DNA of 64,000 nucleotides from contig CAIRBT010000152.1 of assembly GCA_903876875.1 (NCBI GenBank), positions 1-64,000 on the forward strand. Direction: 5' to 3'. Shown piece after piece: positions 1-12,800 of this stretch. Every line of letters begins with the position of its first letter. Position 1 is the stretch's first letter. This stretch comes from an uncultured Geobacteraceae bacterium (lineage in GTDB: Bacteria; Desulfobacterota; Desulfuromonadia; Geobacterales; Pseudopelobacteraceae). Made by a program: the position numbers and the translations under genes. Under the pieces are notes generated by a model. That model searched no databases. It had not been told where the DNA came from and saw nothing but the letters and a program-made list of their open reading frames with translations.

Positions 1-815
1 AGCTCTTGCTGCCAGTGATACCGGAGATGGCAAGGCCGGAAACGGTCACCGTGGTGGCACCGGCGACGTGAGCACTGTTGTAGGCAGCAGCCACGTTGGT
101 CAGGGTGGCACTGCTGTCACCGTTGACCAGACCGGCGAAGCTGTAGGTCGGCGTCAAGGCACTGCTGGTGGTACCGTCGTAAGTCTTCATAACACCGCTG
201 TTGCTAACCGTCGGCGTCAGGGTCGCCGCCGTGATGGTGGCGGTCACATCTTTGGACGTTGCATCAAGCACGTAGTCACCGGCCACGGAGCTCTTGCTGC
301 CAGTGATACCGGAGATGGCAAGGCCGGAAACAGTCACCGTCGTCGCACCGCCAACGTGGGCACTGTTGTAGGCTTTACCGGTGTTGCTCAGGGTGGCATC
401 TGTGTCGCCGTTGACTAGGCCGCTGAAGCTGTAGGCCGGTGCAATGGCACTGCTGGTGCTGCCGTCGTAGGTTTTCGTCACACCGATGTTGCTGATTGTC
501 GGCGTCAGGGTCGCAGCTGTGATGGTGGCTGACACATCCTTGGAAGTGGCGTCAAGCACGTAGTCACCGGCCACGGAGCTCTTGCTGCCAGTGACACCGG
601 AGATGGCAAGGCCGGCAACGGTCACCTTTGTCGCACCGGCAACGTGAGCACTGTCGTAGGCAGCGGCCACGTTGGTCAACGTAGCAGCCGTGTCCCCACT
701 GACCAGACCACTGAACGTATAGGTCGGTACAATGGCACTGCTGGTGGTACCATCGTAAGTCTTCGTCACACCGCTGTTGCTGACCGTCGGCGTCAGGGTC
801 GCCGCCGTGATGGTC
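1..815 (-). repeat. Three tandem 288-bp (96-codon) repeats in the adhesin
   Basis: Units begin at 1, 289 and 577 on the plus strand, exactly 288 bp apart; the third diverges after about 815. Each encodes a KTYDGTTSSA-type unit ending in a KSSVAGDYVLDATSKDV segment. The copies are nearly identical over long stretches, so they look recently duplicated, and the array may continue beyond the window. The length is a multiple of three, so gain or loss of a unit keeps the frame. Confidence 0.9.
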
Positions 816-3800
816 GCATTTGTCGTATCGCCGACCAAGCTATAGTTGTTTGCCAGGCCGCCATTAGCACCGTTGGCCAGCGTATATCCGAAGGTAACCG
901 TCTTATTGTTCTCTGCATGCTGATCACTGAAAGTCCCGCCTGTTGCACTGGCCAGAACGGTTTCCGAGCCAACAAAGCCGGTTAGACTGCCCACAGTTAC
1001 TGTGGCGGTGTTGGTGCCGTCGTATGTCTTATCAGCAGCCGTAGTGCCACTAACCGTTAATGATTTTGCCGTAATATTGGCACTGGTGCTGCCGCTGGTT
1101 GCGGCGGGCAGATAGTTGCCGGCATCGGCACCTGAGAGACTCCCGCTAGCCACTCTGACGACGATGTCGTTTGCTACATTTTTGTCGATAAAGGTACCGT
1201 TCGCACTGACCGTAATCACATCGTTGGTGATCCGGTCGTCACTGGTAAAGACAGTGGCAATGGTGCCACCGTCATACACTTTGTTAGTTGCCCCATAGAC
1301 AATGTTCAAAGTACGCGGAGTGATATTGGCACTTGTTGCGCCGGTAGCGGACACACTATAGTTGGCAGAATCAGCACCATCCAGGCTCACTCCTGTCACA
1401 TTCAACGACTTGCCACTGCCGACATTTTTATCGACGAACGCAGCAGTGCGGTTGATGGTCATCACATCACCAGCCACACGGTCATCGCTGGTGGTCACGG
1501 TGGCCATCGTGCCGCCGTCGTAGCTGCGATTGACACCCCCATACGTCACATGCAACGTGCGCGGCGTGATGTCAGCAGTGGTGCTGCCGGTGGTGACCAC
1601 ACTGTAGTTGCCCAGATCCGCACCACTCAGACTAATGCCGGAAACGTCAATCGCCTTGCCTGAGCCTACATTTTTGTCAACCGAGAACAGTGCTGTGCGT
1701 GCAATAGAGAGCGTATCTCCGGCAACGCGATCATCACTGGTGGTCACGGTGGCCGCCGTAGTGCCATCGTACACCTTGTTATTGCCGCTGTAAGTCACGG
1801 TCAAGCTGCGCGGTGTAATGCTACCGGTGCTCCCGGAGAGCGAATCGGAATCCAGGTAGTAGTTCCCTTTATCCGCACCACCCAACACCAGATTACTAAA
1901 GCTGAAACTCTTGTTGATACCGACATTTTTGTTATCAAAAACACCGACTCCGCTGGCCGTCACGACATCACTACCAACCGCATTGGCCAGTGCCACGGTG
2001 GCGGCACCAGCTGACAGACTGCCATCATACACCTTGGTCACCCCGCTGGCAGAGAGGATGACAGGTCGCTGAGTGATACTGAGGTTGCCGTTTTGAGTCA
2101 TCTCGGCAGTAAAGTTGCTACCAGCCTGACTGAAGTTACTCACTGTAACGGGGTAGTTACCAACGGAACTGGTTGAGGTGGCCGGCGTTGTCACGTCAAA
2201 AGCTCCCGTGGTGCCGAGACCATCGAAAAATGTGTAGTGGTTACCACCGGCGTTGGTCAGAGTCAGCGTGCGGAGTACACCGCCGCTGCTGCTGTAATAC
2301 TTCGCCACATCGACAGTAAAGCTCGGCAGGGTACTGCCATATACCTGATTTGACGGGTTGGCCACCTGAATCAGCAAAGTGTCGGCCGGGGCGATAGTGA
2401 AGGTTCCAGTCACCGGCGTAATCACATAGTTGGCAGCAGAGGCTGCGGGAGTGATCGTGTAGCTGGCCGCACTCTCGCCTGCGGCACGGGTTATCGAAAC
2501 ACCGGTAAGCACCGAAGATGTCTCGCCATGGACAAAGCCGGCATAGCGTGCCGACAATGCCGGGTCAGTGTCAGTCAATACTTTGGCGGCGTCATTGGCC
2601 GTCATAGTAAGGGGTGCCTTACTGATATTCGCCGTTGTCGTGGCACTTGATGACGTCAGGCTATAGTTGCCCGCCCCGGCACCACCCAGCGTATAAGCCA
2701 GGTTAACCGTTTTGCCATCGGCTGCAGTGGCGTTGACGAAGGCACCGCTACTCCCCAGCGTCACCGTATCGCCGGAAATAACCCCCGTGAGCAGGCCATT
2801 AGAAGTCAACGTGGCAGTGGTCAAGCCATCGTACACCTTGTTGCCCGCTGTCGGCAGTGTGCTGACGCTGATCGGTTTAGGTGTAATGGTGCCCGTTTGC
2901 GCCCCTGCATAGCTGATTGCATAGTTACTACCGGCATTTCCCCCCGCACCGTCACCAAGGATGGCCGCCACTGCCGTCACCGTTTTGCCACCGCCGGCAT
3001 TGGGGTCGGCATAGCTCAGGGTAATACCGGTGAGCAGATCACCGCTAACGATACCGGCTGCTGTACCAATGGCAGTCAAGTCGTCGGCTTGCGCAGTGTA
3101 GGCCGTGCTCTGGTCATATACCTTGCTCATGGCATTGGGGGTCAGTGTGATCGTCTTGGGGGCAATCGTCAAAGTGCCGGTGCTGTTGCCGGTGGCGGCC
3201 AGGGCGTAGTTACCGGCATCGGCACCGGTAAGCTGGGTTACCTTCTGGTCATAACTGCCAGCGGCCGTACGGAGCGCAGGGGTCACCACGGTGGCACTGC
3301 CTGCCTGAAACACCGTTACTGTGGCACCCAGCAGATCACCCGCTATGGCACCGTTCAGCCTCGCCGCACCCGGTACGGCCAGGGTGCCGTAGGTGGAACT
3401 GGCATTGTCCACCAACCAGGTCAGCGGTCTGGCGGTTATGGTACCGTTGGTACCGTCAAGGCTGTTGCTCGACAGATAGTAATTGCCTGCGGCTCCACCG
3501 TTCAGCCCCAGACCGGTCAGACTGTAGCTCTTGGTGGCACTACCGACGTTTTTGTCGGCATAGGTGCCGCTGCCGGTTACGCTGATTTCGTCGCTGCCAA
3601 CTATGTTACTGATAGTGACCGCACCGGCAATGGCTGTACTACTGATGGCACTGCTGCCATCATAGACCTTGGTCAGCGCACCGTTACCGATCGAGAGGGA
3701 GGCAGCCAGGGGCGTAATGGTGAGAATACCGTTTTGGCTACTCTGGCTGGTGAAGTTGTTGCCACTCTTACTGAAGTTGCTTACTGTCACCGGATAGTTG

Positions 3801-6800
3801 CCAACCCAACTTGTTGAAGTAGCTGCCGCCGTCACGTCGAAGGCACCGGTAGTGCCCAGGTTGTCGTCAAATGTGTAGTGGCCACTCCCGGCAGCGGTAA
3901 TATTCAGCGTGTGCAGTGCGTTACCGCTGCTGCTGTAATATTTACCACCGACCGTAAAGGTCGGCAGGCTGCTGCCGTATACCTGGTTTGAGGGATTGGC
4001 TACCTGGATCAATAGCGTGTCTGCCGGAGCAATTGTGAAGGTGCCGGTCACCGGTGTAATGGTGTAGTTGGCGGCAGAGGCCGCAGGCGTGATGGTATAG
4101 GTGGTTGCGCTTTCGCCTGCGGCACGGCTGACCGTGATACCGGTAAGCACCGAAGCGGTCTCGCCGTTAACGAAGCCGGTATAGCGTGCCGACAGGGTGG
4201 GGTCGGTGTCGGTCAATACCTTGGCAGCATCGTTGGCTGTCATGGTCAGGGGTGCCTTACTGATGGTGCCGCTGCCATTTGTCCAATGCAGGGTGTAATT
4301 GCCGACATCGCTGCCGGTCAGCATCACGTTGCCTCTGGTGATGGTCGGCGTGCCTGCGTTGGCAGAGGCAAACACCGGACTGCCCAGCACAGAGACGAAA
4401 TCACCGTCAATGACACCGCCCAGACTGCCATAACCGGCCACCCCTTGGGGCATCGTGGTGGTACCATCATAGATTTTGCTCACCCCGGTGGAACCGGCCA
4501 GCGACAGCTCTTTGGCGGTAATCGTTCCAGCAGCCGTAGCCAGCGAGACAGCATAGTTTTTGCCACTGTTACCATCGGTAATGGTGTAGGCTCCGACACT
4601 CAGGGTACGGCCATTGCTGGTGCTGGCATTTTTCGAGTCGAAGGTTTCGGTCAAGGTGCTCATGCTGTCGCCCGTCTGTAGCGCACCTCCCGTAATGGTT
4701 GGTGTGTCGTTCGACAGTGTGGTGCCATCATACGCTTTACTGCTGGCGGCGGCCGAGATCGTCAGCGTACGGGGGGAAATGGTGCTGGAAATATTGGCAA
4801 CGGAGCGAATGGCATAGTTGCCGGTCATATCGTTACCGGCGGCATCCTTGATGGTCAGGCCGCTGGCCGTCACCGTCTTCGTAGCACTCCCGACATTTTT
4901 ATCGGTAAAAGTTAGCGAAGCGGCGGCATTCACCGCGTCACCGCTTGCCAGAGTACCGACCGTGACCGAACCGCTGGCACTGGTCGTACCATCATAGGTT
5001 TTACTGACAGTCGGTGCGGCGACAAGGAGCGCGGCCGGTGAAATATCGACTTTTTGGGCACCACCACTGAAAGTGTAGTTACTCGCCAGACCGGTGCCGT
5101 TTGTGCCATCGCCAACCAGACTCAGGCCGGTCGTCGTCACCAAAATATTTGTGCCGACATTCTTGCTCGCCGCCGTGCCGCTGCCGGAAAGCGTCAGGGT
5201 TTCGTTCCCTGCCAGCGTGCCCAGTGAGAAAATGTCTGCCGCCACAGTAACCGTGCCGTCATAGACCCGTGAGCCGTTCAGATTCACGGAACGCGGAGTG
5301 ATGGTACTGACCGTGTTGGGGATATAGGTAATGGCGTAGTTGCTGGTCACATCTCCATTGGAACTATCAAGAATGACCAGGCCACTGGCCTGTACCGTCT
5401 TGGTGCCGCTACCGGCATTCTTGTCGGTAAAGGCCAAAGTGGCAGCCGTGCCCACCACCTCGCCGGCACCACTGCCTGCCAGCGTGCCAACGGTGGCGGT
5501 GCCGCTGGCGCTGGTGCCGCCGTCGTAGGTCTTGCTGACAAAAGGTGCGGTCACATTCAGCGTCGCCTGGCTGATGGTGCCGTTGTTGCTGCTGTAAGTG
5601 CCGCTCCCCAGGATATAGTTGGTCGCCTTACCGTCATGCGAGCCGTCCGCTAATGTCAGCGTGGAGAGGTCTGCGGTCAACGTTTTGCCACTGCCCACAT
5701 TGCGAGTATCAAAACTGGCGGCACCGGAGACAAGGATTGTTTCACTGCCCAGTCCGGTGGCTGTATATGTTGGCGTTGCCAATGTGGTGGTGCCGTCGTA
5801 CGTTTTGCTGCCGGAGAGACCGGTCAGGGTGAGCAGCACCGGATTAATGGTGGCACTGGTGGTCGCCGTGGTTACCGTGTTCTTATCCGTCTGGTTATCA
5901 ACGATCCGGTAGTTACCGGCATCGGCACCGGAGAGGGTCACGCCACTGACGGTGACGGTTTGTGGGATCACCACATTGCTGCCGTTGCGTGCCACGTCAG
6001 CAGAAGCAAAGGTGGCACCCGTAGAGGCGAAGGAAAGATCATCACCAGTGATCTTGCGATCACCGGCAAGAGCGGTCACGGTGGCGGTATTGTTCTGGTC
6101 GTAGCTCTTGTCAGTCGCAGTGGCGATAACAGTAATGGTGCGCTGCGTGATACTGGCGCTGTAAGTCGGCAGGGTTGTGGGGAGACTGTAATTGGGGTTA
6201 TTCACCCCAAGTCCGATGATACTGACCGTCTTTGAGTTGCCGACACCCTTGTCAGCAAAGGTGCCGATGGCCGTGCCGGTCAAACTGACGCTGTCGCTGT
6301 TGGCCGTGTTACCAAGTGTGAATGTCGGTGCCACCGAGAAGGTTGCGGACGTCGTGCCATCATATTCATGGGTAGCCACCGTACCGCCAGTAACTGCCAA
6401 TGTCAGTGGGCGCGGCGTGACGGTCACATTGCCGTTGTTATACACCAGCAGTGTTTTAGTATCAGGCGAATTATTGACCAGTCCGGTGAGGATTATCGGA
6501 TAACGATTACTCCCGTCCGTGCCGCCATTCACCGGTGCCGTCGCCGCAGTTCCTGCCGACACCAGTGATGCAGCAGCATCGCTGATCCAGCTCGGCTTGG
6601 ATTCGGAAAATTCAGGAAAGGTTGCTGCTCCGGCGGAATAGGAGATGGTGTACCCCTTGTCAAGCAAGCCAAGATTTAACGTATCCCCGTAGGTTTTGGT
6701 GTTACTTAACGTTGTCACCGTCACCGTCGACGCCGTAGCAATGGTTGACGGCACGCGGAGCAGGTAGCGATTGCCCGATTCGGTCACACGATACGGGTCG

Positions 6801-9800
6801 TAGGCATTTTGACCATATCCGGTATACACTCTATCAAAAATTCCATCGTTGTAGCTCTTCAAGCCACCCAGCACATCGCCGTTAACTGCTGTATAGGGAT
6901 CGTTAAGGTAGATCAGCCAGCGCGGACTATTGGCACCGGTCAGCACGATGGCATTGGCACCCACATTATTGACGAACTTGCTGGTGCCGGTGCCGGTTGC
7001 CAGCACCACGGGATCGTCAGTATTGCTCGGCGTTTTCGTCAGGCTCGCAGTGATCACACCGGAAAGGATCAGGTCGCCCGCTCCCGGCGTGCCGCCGCCT
7101 GCCCCGGCCTGTGCAGTGATACTACTCACATTCACGGTGCCAAGGGTCAGGCTATTGGCTGCGACCAACCGCACTACACACCCATTGGGAATGGTAACCG
7201 TACCAAAGTCGTTACCGGGAGAGGTCAGGTAGAAGGTACCACCACCGGTCAAGATGAGGTTCTTGCCAGCTGCATTGAAAACGCCGTAGGCGATGTTCTT
7301 GCCGGAGGGCACACTCAAGATGCTGTCGCTGGTCAGCGTCACAGTGCGACTGTCCAGATTAACGTCAACCGCGGCCTCAAGTATGCCCCCCCCCAGAATG
7401 ATGGTACCACTACCAAGTCCGGCAGACGCAGCCATCGATAACGTACCCGCAGTGATTATGGAGGTGCCGCTGTAGCTGCTGGAGCCTGAAAGCGTCCAAC
7501 TGCCGGTACCGAGTTTGGTCAACGTACCGGAACCGGTGCCAATGGCACTGGCCAGACTACTGGCACCATTGGTGCCGGCCAGCGTCAGGCCGTAGCCGGA
7601 ACCGGTGATGGTGCCGCTGTTGGTAAGGACAATTGCCCCACTGTTCGCCACGATAGCGGTGTCGCTCCCCAGCGTGAGCAGACCGCTATAGATAGCTGCC
7701 GTCGCCGAGCTGTTTAGTAATGCACCACCACCATTGACGCCGGTACCGTTGAGTGTCACCGCTTCCGCCGTGGCAAGCGTAAAACCATTCAGGTCAAAGG
7801 CTGCACCGGAGGAAACGACCGTTCCGCCACCCGTCGTGCCGAGGGGAGAGTTGGCACCGGTGCCGGTGGCACCAAGCTGCAGGGTACCGCCACTCACCGT
7901 GGTGGTGCCGCTGTAGCTGCTGGCACCGGAGAGCGTCAGGGTGCCGGTGCCAGCTTTGGTAATGCCGCCGCTGCCGCTGGCGACCCCGCCGTAGGTACTT
8001 GAGTAGTTATTGCTGTCCCCGATGGTCAGGATGCCCCCCAGTGTCGTGGCACCGGCACCGGTCAGGGAGGCAATGGTTTTATCGGCGGCAATGGTGAAGG
8101 TTCCCCCATTGGCCACGCCGGAACTGGCGGCGATCGTGCCGGTGGCGTTTAGTGCCAGGGTACCGGCACTGATGGTCGTGGCACCGGTGTAGCTGTTGGC
8201 AGCTGAAAGTGTCCAGGTGCCAGTGCCGATTTTGGTTAACGTGCCACTCTCTGTGCCGATGATGCCGGCCAGGCTGCTGGCACTGTTGCTGCCACCCAGG
8301 GTCAGGCCGAAACCGGAACCGGTGATGGTGCCGGTGTTGGAGAGCACGATGTTACCACTGTTGGCGACGATGCTGGCGTCGCTCCCCAGTGTGAGCAGAC
8401 CGCTGTAGGTAGCGGCCGTCGCCGAGCTGTTGCTCAGGGCACCGCCGCTACTGATACCGGTTCCGTTCAGTGTCAGCGCTTCCGCCGTAGAGAGCGTAAA
8501 ACCGTTCAGATTGAGCGACGCACCGGAGGAGACAATAGTTCCGCCGCCGGTCGTACCGAGCGGAGAATTGGTACCGTTGCCGGCGGAACCAAGTTTCAGC
8601 GTACCGGCACTCACCGTGGTGCTGCCGGTATAGCTGCTGGCACCAGAAAGTGTCCAGGTACCGGCCCCTTCCTTGGTCACCGTGCCGGCAGCGGTGCCGA
8701 TAATGCTGGTCAGGCTGCTGGCGGCGTTGCTCCCCCCCAGCGTCAGACCGAAACCGGACCCGGTGATGGTGCCCACATTGGAGATGACAATATTGCCGCT
8801 GTTGGCCACAATACTGGCGGCACTCCCCAGGGTGAGCAGGCCGCTGTAGGTGGCCGCCGTGGCCGAGCTGTTTGTCAATGCGCCGCCGCCGCTGATACCG
8901 GTACCGTTGAGTGTCAGTGCTTTCACCGTGGAAAGCGTAATCCCGTTCAGGTCGAGCGTCGCACCGCTGGTTACCGTGATACCGGCGGTTGGCGTACCGA
9001 GGCAACCGGTTGAACCAAGTTGCAGCGTACCAGCATTTACTGTGGTACTGCCGTTGTAGCTGTTATTATTCAAGGGATTGAGCGTACCACTGCCGGTTTT
9101 GGTAAAACCGTACGAGCCACCGGACGAGGTGATCGTTCCCGTCATCGAGAGTTTGGTGCCGCTGACGTCAATTGTCGAATCGGCACCCAATATCACCGAA
9201 CCGAAAAAGGTGCTTGTGCCACTGCTGGTCTTGAGCGTGCCGCCACTCAGCGTGACCTGTTCGGTGCTTGAATAGAAAACGTTATTGAAGTCAAGTGTTG
9301 CACCACTGGCTACGGTGGTGCTGCCGGTAGTGGCGCCGAGTGCGTTGTTGACAGTGACCGCCAGCGTCCCGGCACTCACCGTGGTGGCACCGATGTAGGT
9401 GCTGTTACCGGAAAGGGTCCAGGTACCTGACCCCGCCTTGGTCACCGTGCCGGAACCGGTGGCGATGATACTGGCCAGGCTGCTGCCACTGTTACTGCCA
9501 CCCAACGTCAAGCCCCATCCGCCGCTAATGGTGCCGGTATTGGAAAGAACAATAGCGCCGCTGTCTGCCACAATGCTGGCCGCACTGCCCAGGGTGATCA
9601 AGCCACTGTAGGTCACCGCCGTTGCCGAACTGTTCGTGAGTGCGCCGCCGCTGGAAATGCCGGTGCCATTGAGCGTCAGTGCTTCCGCTGCCGTAAGTGT
9701 GAAACCATTGAGATCAAGTACCCCGCCGGAACTTACCGTGGTGCGGCCGGCTGCGGTGCCCAGGGCGGAGCTGTTGCCAAGCTTCAGGGTTCCGGCACTG

Positions 9801-12800
9801 ATGGTCGTGATGCCGGTGTAGCTGTTGGCACCGGAGAGCGTCCAGGTACCGGTCCCCTCCTTGGTCACCGTACCGGCACCAGTACCGATGATACCGGCAA
9901 GACTACTTGCGGTATCACTGCCACCCAGCGTCAGGCCGAACCCGGAACCGGTGATGGTGCCGGTATTGGAAAGTACCATGCTGCCGCTGTTTGCCACGAT
10001 GCTGGCCGCACTGCCCAGGGTGATCAAGCCGCTGTAGGTGACTGCCGTGGCCGAACTGTTCGTGAGTGCACCGCCGCTGGAAATTCCGGAACCGTTAAGT
10101 GTTAACGCTTCCGCCGCGGCAAGTGTCACACCATTTAAATCCAGTACCGCACCGCTGCTCACCGTAGTACCGGCGGCTCCGCTGCCGAGGGCGGAGCTGC
10201 TGGCAAGCTTCAACGTCCCCGCGCTGAGGGAGGTGGTACCGTCGTAACTATTGGCACCAGAGAGGATCCAGGTGCCGGTGCCTGCCTTAGTCAGCGTACC
10301 GGCACCGGTACCGATAATGCTGGAGAGGCTGCTGGACGCACCGGCACCACCCAGCGTCAATCCGTAACCGGAACCGGTGATGGTGCCGCTGTTGGACAGC
10401 ACAATGCTGCCGCTGCTTGCCACAATGCTGCTGTCACTGCCGAGCGTGAGCAAACCACTGTAAGTCGCCGCCGAAGCCGAACTGTTCAACAGTGCGCCAC
10501 CGCCAGAAATACCGGTACCGTTGAGAGTCAGTGCTTTTACCGCAGAGAGCGTCACGCCATTCAAGTCGAGTGCTCCGCCGGAGCTTACCGTGACGGCGGC
10601 ATCTCCGCTGCCAAGGGCGGAGCTGCTGCCAAGCTTGAGCGTACCGGCGGCAATGCTGGTGACACCACTATAGCTGTTGGCACCAGAGAGCGTCCAGAGA
10701 CCTGTCCCCGTCTTGGTCAGTGAACCGTTACCGGTAGCGATAATGCCGGCCAGGCTGCTGTCACTGCCACTGCCCCCCAGTGTCAGACCGAAACCGGAAC
10801 CGGTGATGGTGCCGGTATTGGAGAACACAATGCTGCCGCTGCTTGCCACAATGCTGGCCGCACTCCCCAACGTGAGCAAGCCGCCATAGGTCACCGCAGT
10901 TGCCGAGCTGTTCGTTACGGCACCACCACTGGAAACACCGGTGCCGTTCACTGCCAATGGCTTCGCCGTGGAGAGGGTAAAGCCGTTGAGGTCGAGTGCC
11001 CCACCGGAGCTTACCGTGACACCGGCGACTCCGCTACCGAGGGCGGTGGTGCTGCCAAGTTTCAGCGTACCGGCGTTTATGCTGGTGGCACCGCTGTAAC
11101 TGTTAACCCCGGAGAGGGTCAGAGTGCCGGTGCCGACTTTGGTAATACCGCCGGTACCACTGGCGTTGCCACTGTAGGTACCGGAGTAATTGTTGCTGTC
11201 ACCGATGGTCAGGGTACCCCCCAGCGTTGTACCGCCGGCACCGGTCAGGGAGGCGACTACCTTGTCGGCAGCAATCGTGAAGGTGCCGCCATTGGCCACG
11301 CCGGAGCTTGCGGCGATGGTACCAGTGGCGTTCAGTGCCAGGGTACCACCGCTGATGGTGGTGGCACCGCTGTAGCTGTTGGCACCGGAGAGGGTCAGGG
11401 TGCCGGTTCCCGCCTTGATAATACCACCGGTGCCGCTGGCAACCCCGCTGTAGCTGCCGGAGTAGTTGTTGCTGTCACCAATGGTCAGCACCCCCCCCAG
11501 CGTCGTGGTACCGCTGCCGGTCAAAGAGGCAATGGTCTTGTTGGCAGCAATCGTAAACCCACCCCCATCCGCCACGCCAGAACTTGCGGCGATCGTACCG
11601 GTGGCGTCCAGTGCCAAGGTGCCAGCCGTGATAGTGGTTGCTCCGGTGTAGCTGTTGACGCCGGACAGGGTCAGGGTGCCGGTGCCGCTCTTGGTGAGAC
11701 TGCTGCCGGTGCCGGAAATTATCCCGGCAATGGAGGACGCCGCCCCGGTACTCACCTCAAGGCTGCTCAAACCGGATACCGTCGAGCCCAGCGTGACGGC
11801 ACCACTCCCACCATTGAGCTTTAACGCCGTCGCGGCGGTGGTGGGAGCGTTACCCACGGTGTAACTGACCACAACGATGCCATCCGCAGCGGAGCCGGAA
11901 CCATAGCCAATCGCACCGCCCCCTCCACCCGTATTGGCGGTGGGTGTCCCGTTAAAGTTGGCACCCGCACCATAGGTGATGCTTGTGCCGGTAATAGCCG
12001 ACGAAACGCCACTCCCACCATTTGGATAATCGGCACTACCACCTGCGCCACCGCCACCACCACCCGAACCATTGGCAAGATACGATCCACCTGTACCACC
12101 ACTCCGCTGTGTTCCTGTGCCACCAGGGGCCCCACCAGCCCCCTGAAAACCTGCACCGCCGCCACCACCACCTGCGGCATACCCTGCACCACCCGCCCCG
12201 CTTGCCCGATTGCTTACCCTGTTATCTCCGCCACGGCCACCACCACCGGCCAGAATAGAACCGAAAGACGAATCCTGACCAGAATATTGACCGGACCCCC
12301 CCGAACCCACCGAAATACTCGCGGATATTCCGCTGAGGGTATACGTGCCGGTGGCAACACCTCCGCCACCACCGCCACCACCGCCGTAAGCGCCTACCTG
12401 TGAGGTACCGCCACCGCCACCGCCACCCACCACCAGATAATTCAATGTGGGCAGTCCCCACTGGTTAAACAGTTTGTAGGTGCCGGAGTAGTACATGAGG
12501 TATATATCACTGCTACTGCCCGCTACGGCACTCACGGTGATACCGCTGTACAGGCTGTTTGCCATTAAGAGGCCGTAATTCATCGCCGTTCCCGTATAAC
12601 CACTGACCGCACCACTGAGGGTAATGGCACCTCCGTCACTACTAAGCGTCAGGGGAGCAACACCGCTGAAAGTGGCAACCTGCACGGGCCCGGCAATGGT
12701 GATAGCCGCGTTGCTGGTGCTGATGTTGCCGGTCAGATAACTGGTACCGGTGCCCGTTTTAACAAAGCCCCCGTTCGCAGTGATCGTCACACCCGCCGCC

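Noticed and set aside
1..815. CRISPR array at the left edge
   Set aside because: The repeats are 288 bp, coding and in frame with no variable spacers, so they are protein repeats.
2897..3817. A 306-codon open frame on the plus strand inside the adhesin region
   Set aside because: It is antisense to the continuous minus-strand adhesin frame. Its low-complexity Gly/Thr/Arg composition comes from reading repetitive codons backwards. Other plus-strand frames in 1-14400 are the same.
12022..12258. His/Pro-rich plus-strand frame
   Set aside because: This is the reverse reading of the polyglycine domain; it has no ribosome site and no family resemblance.
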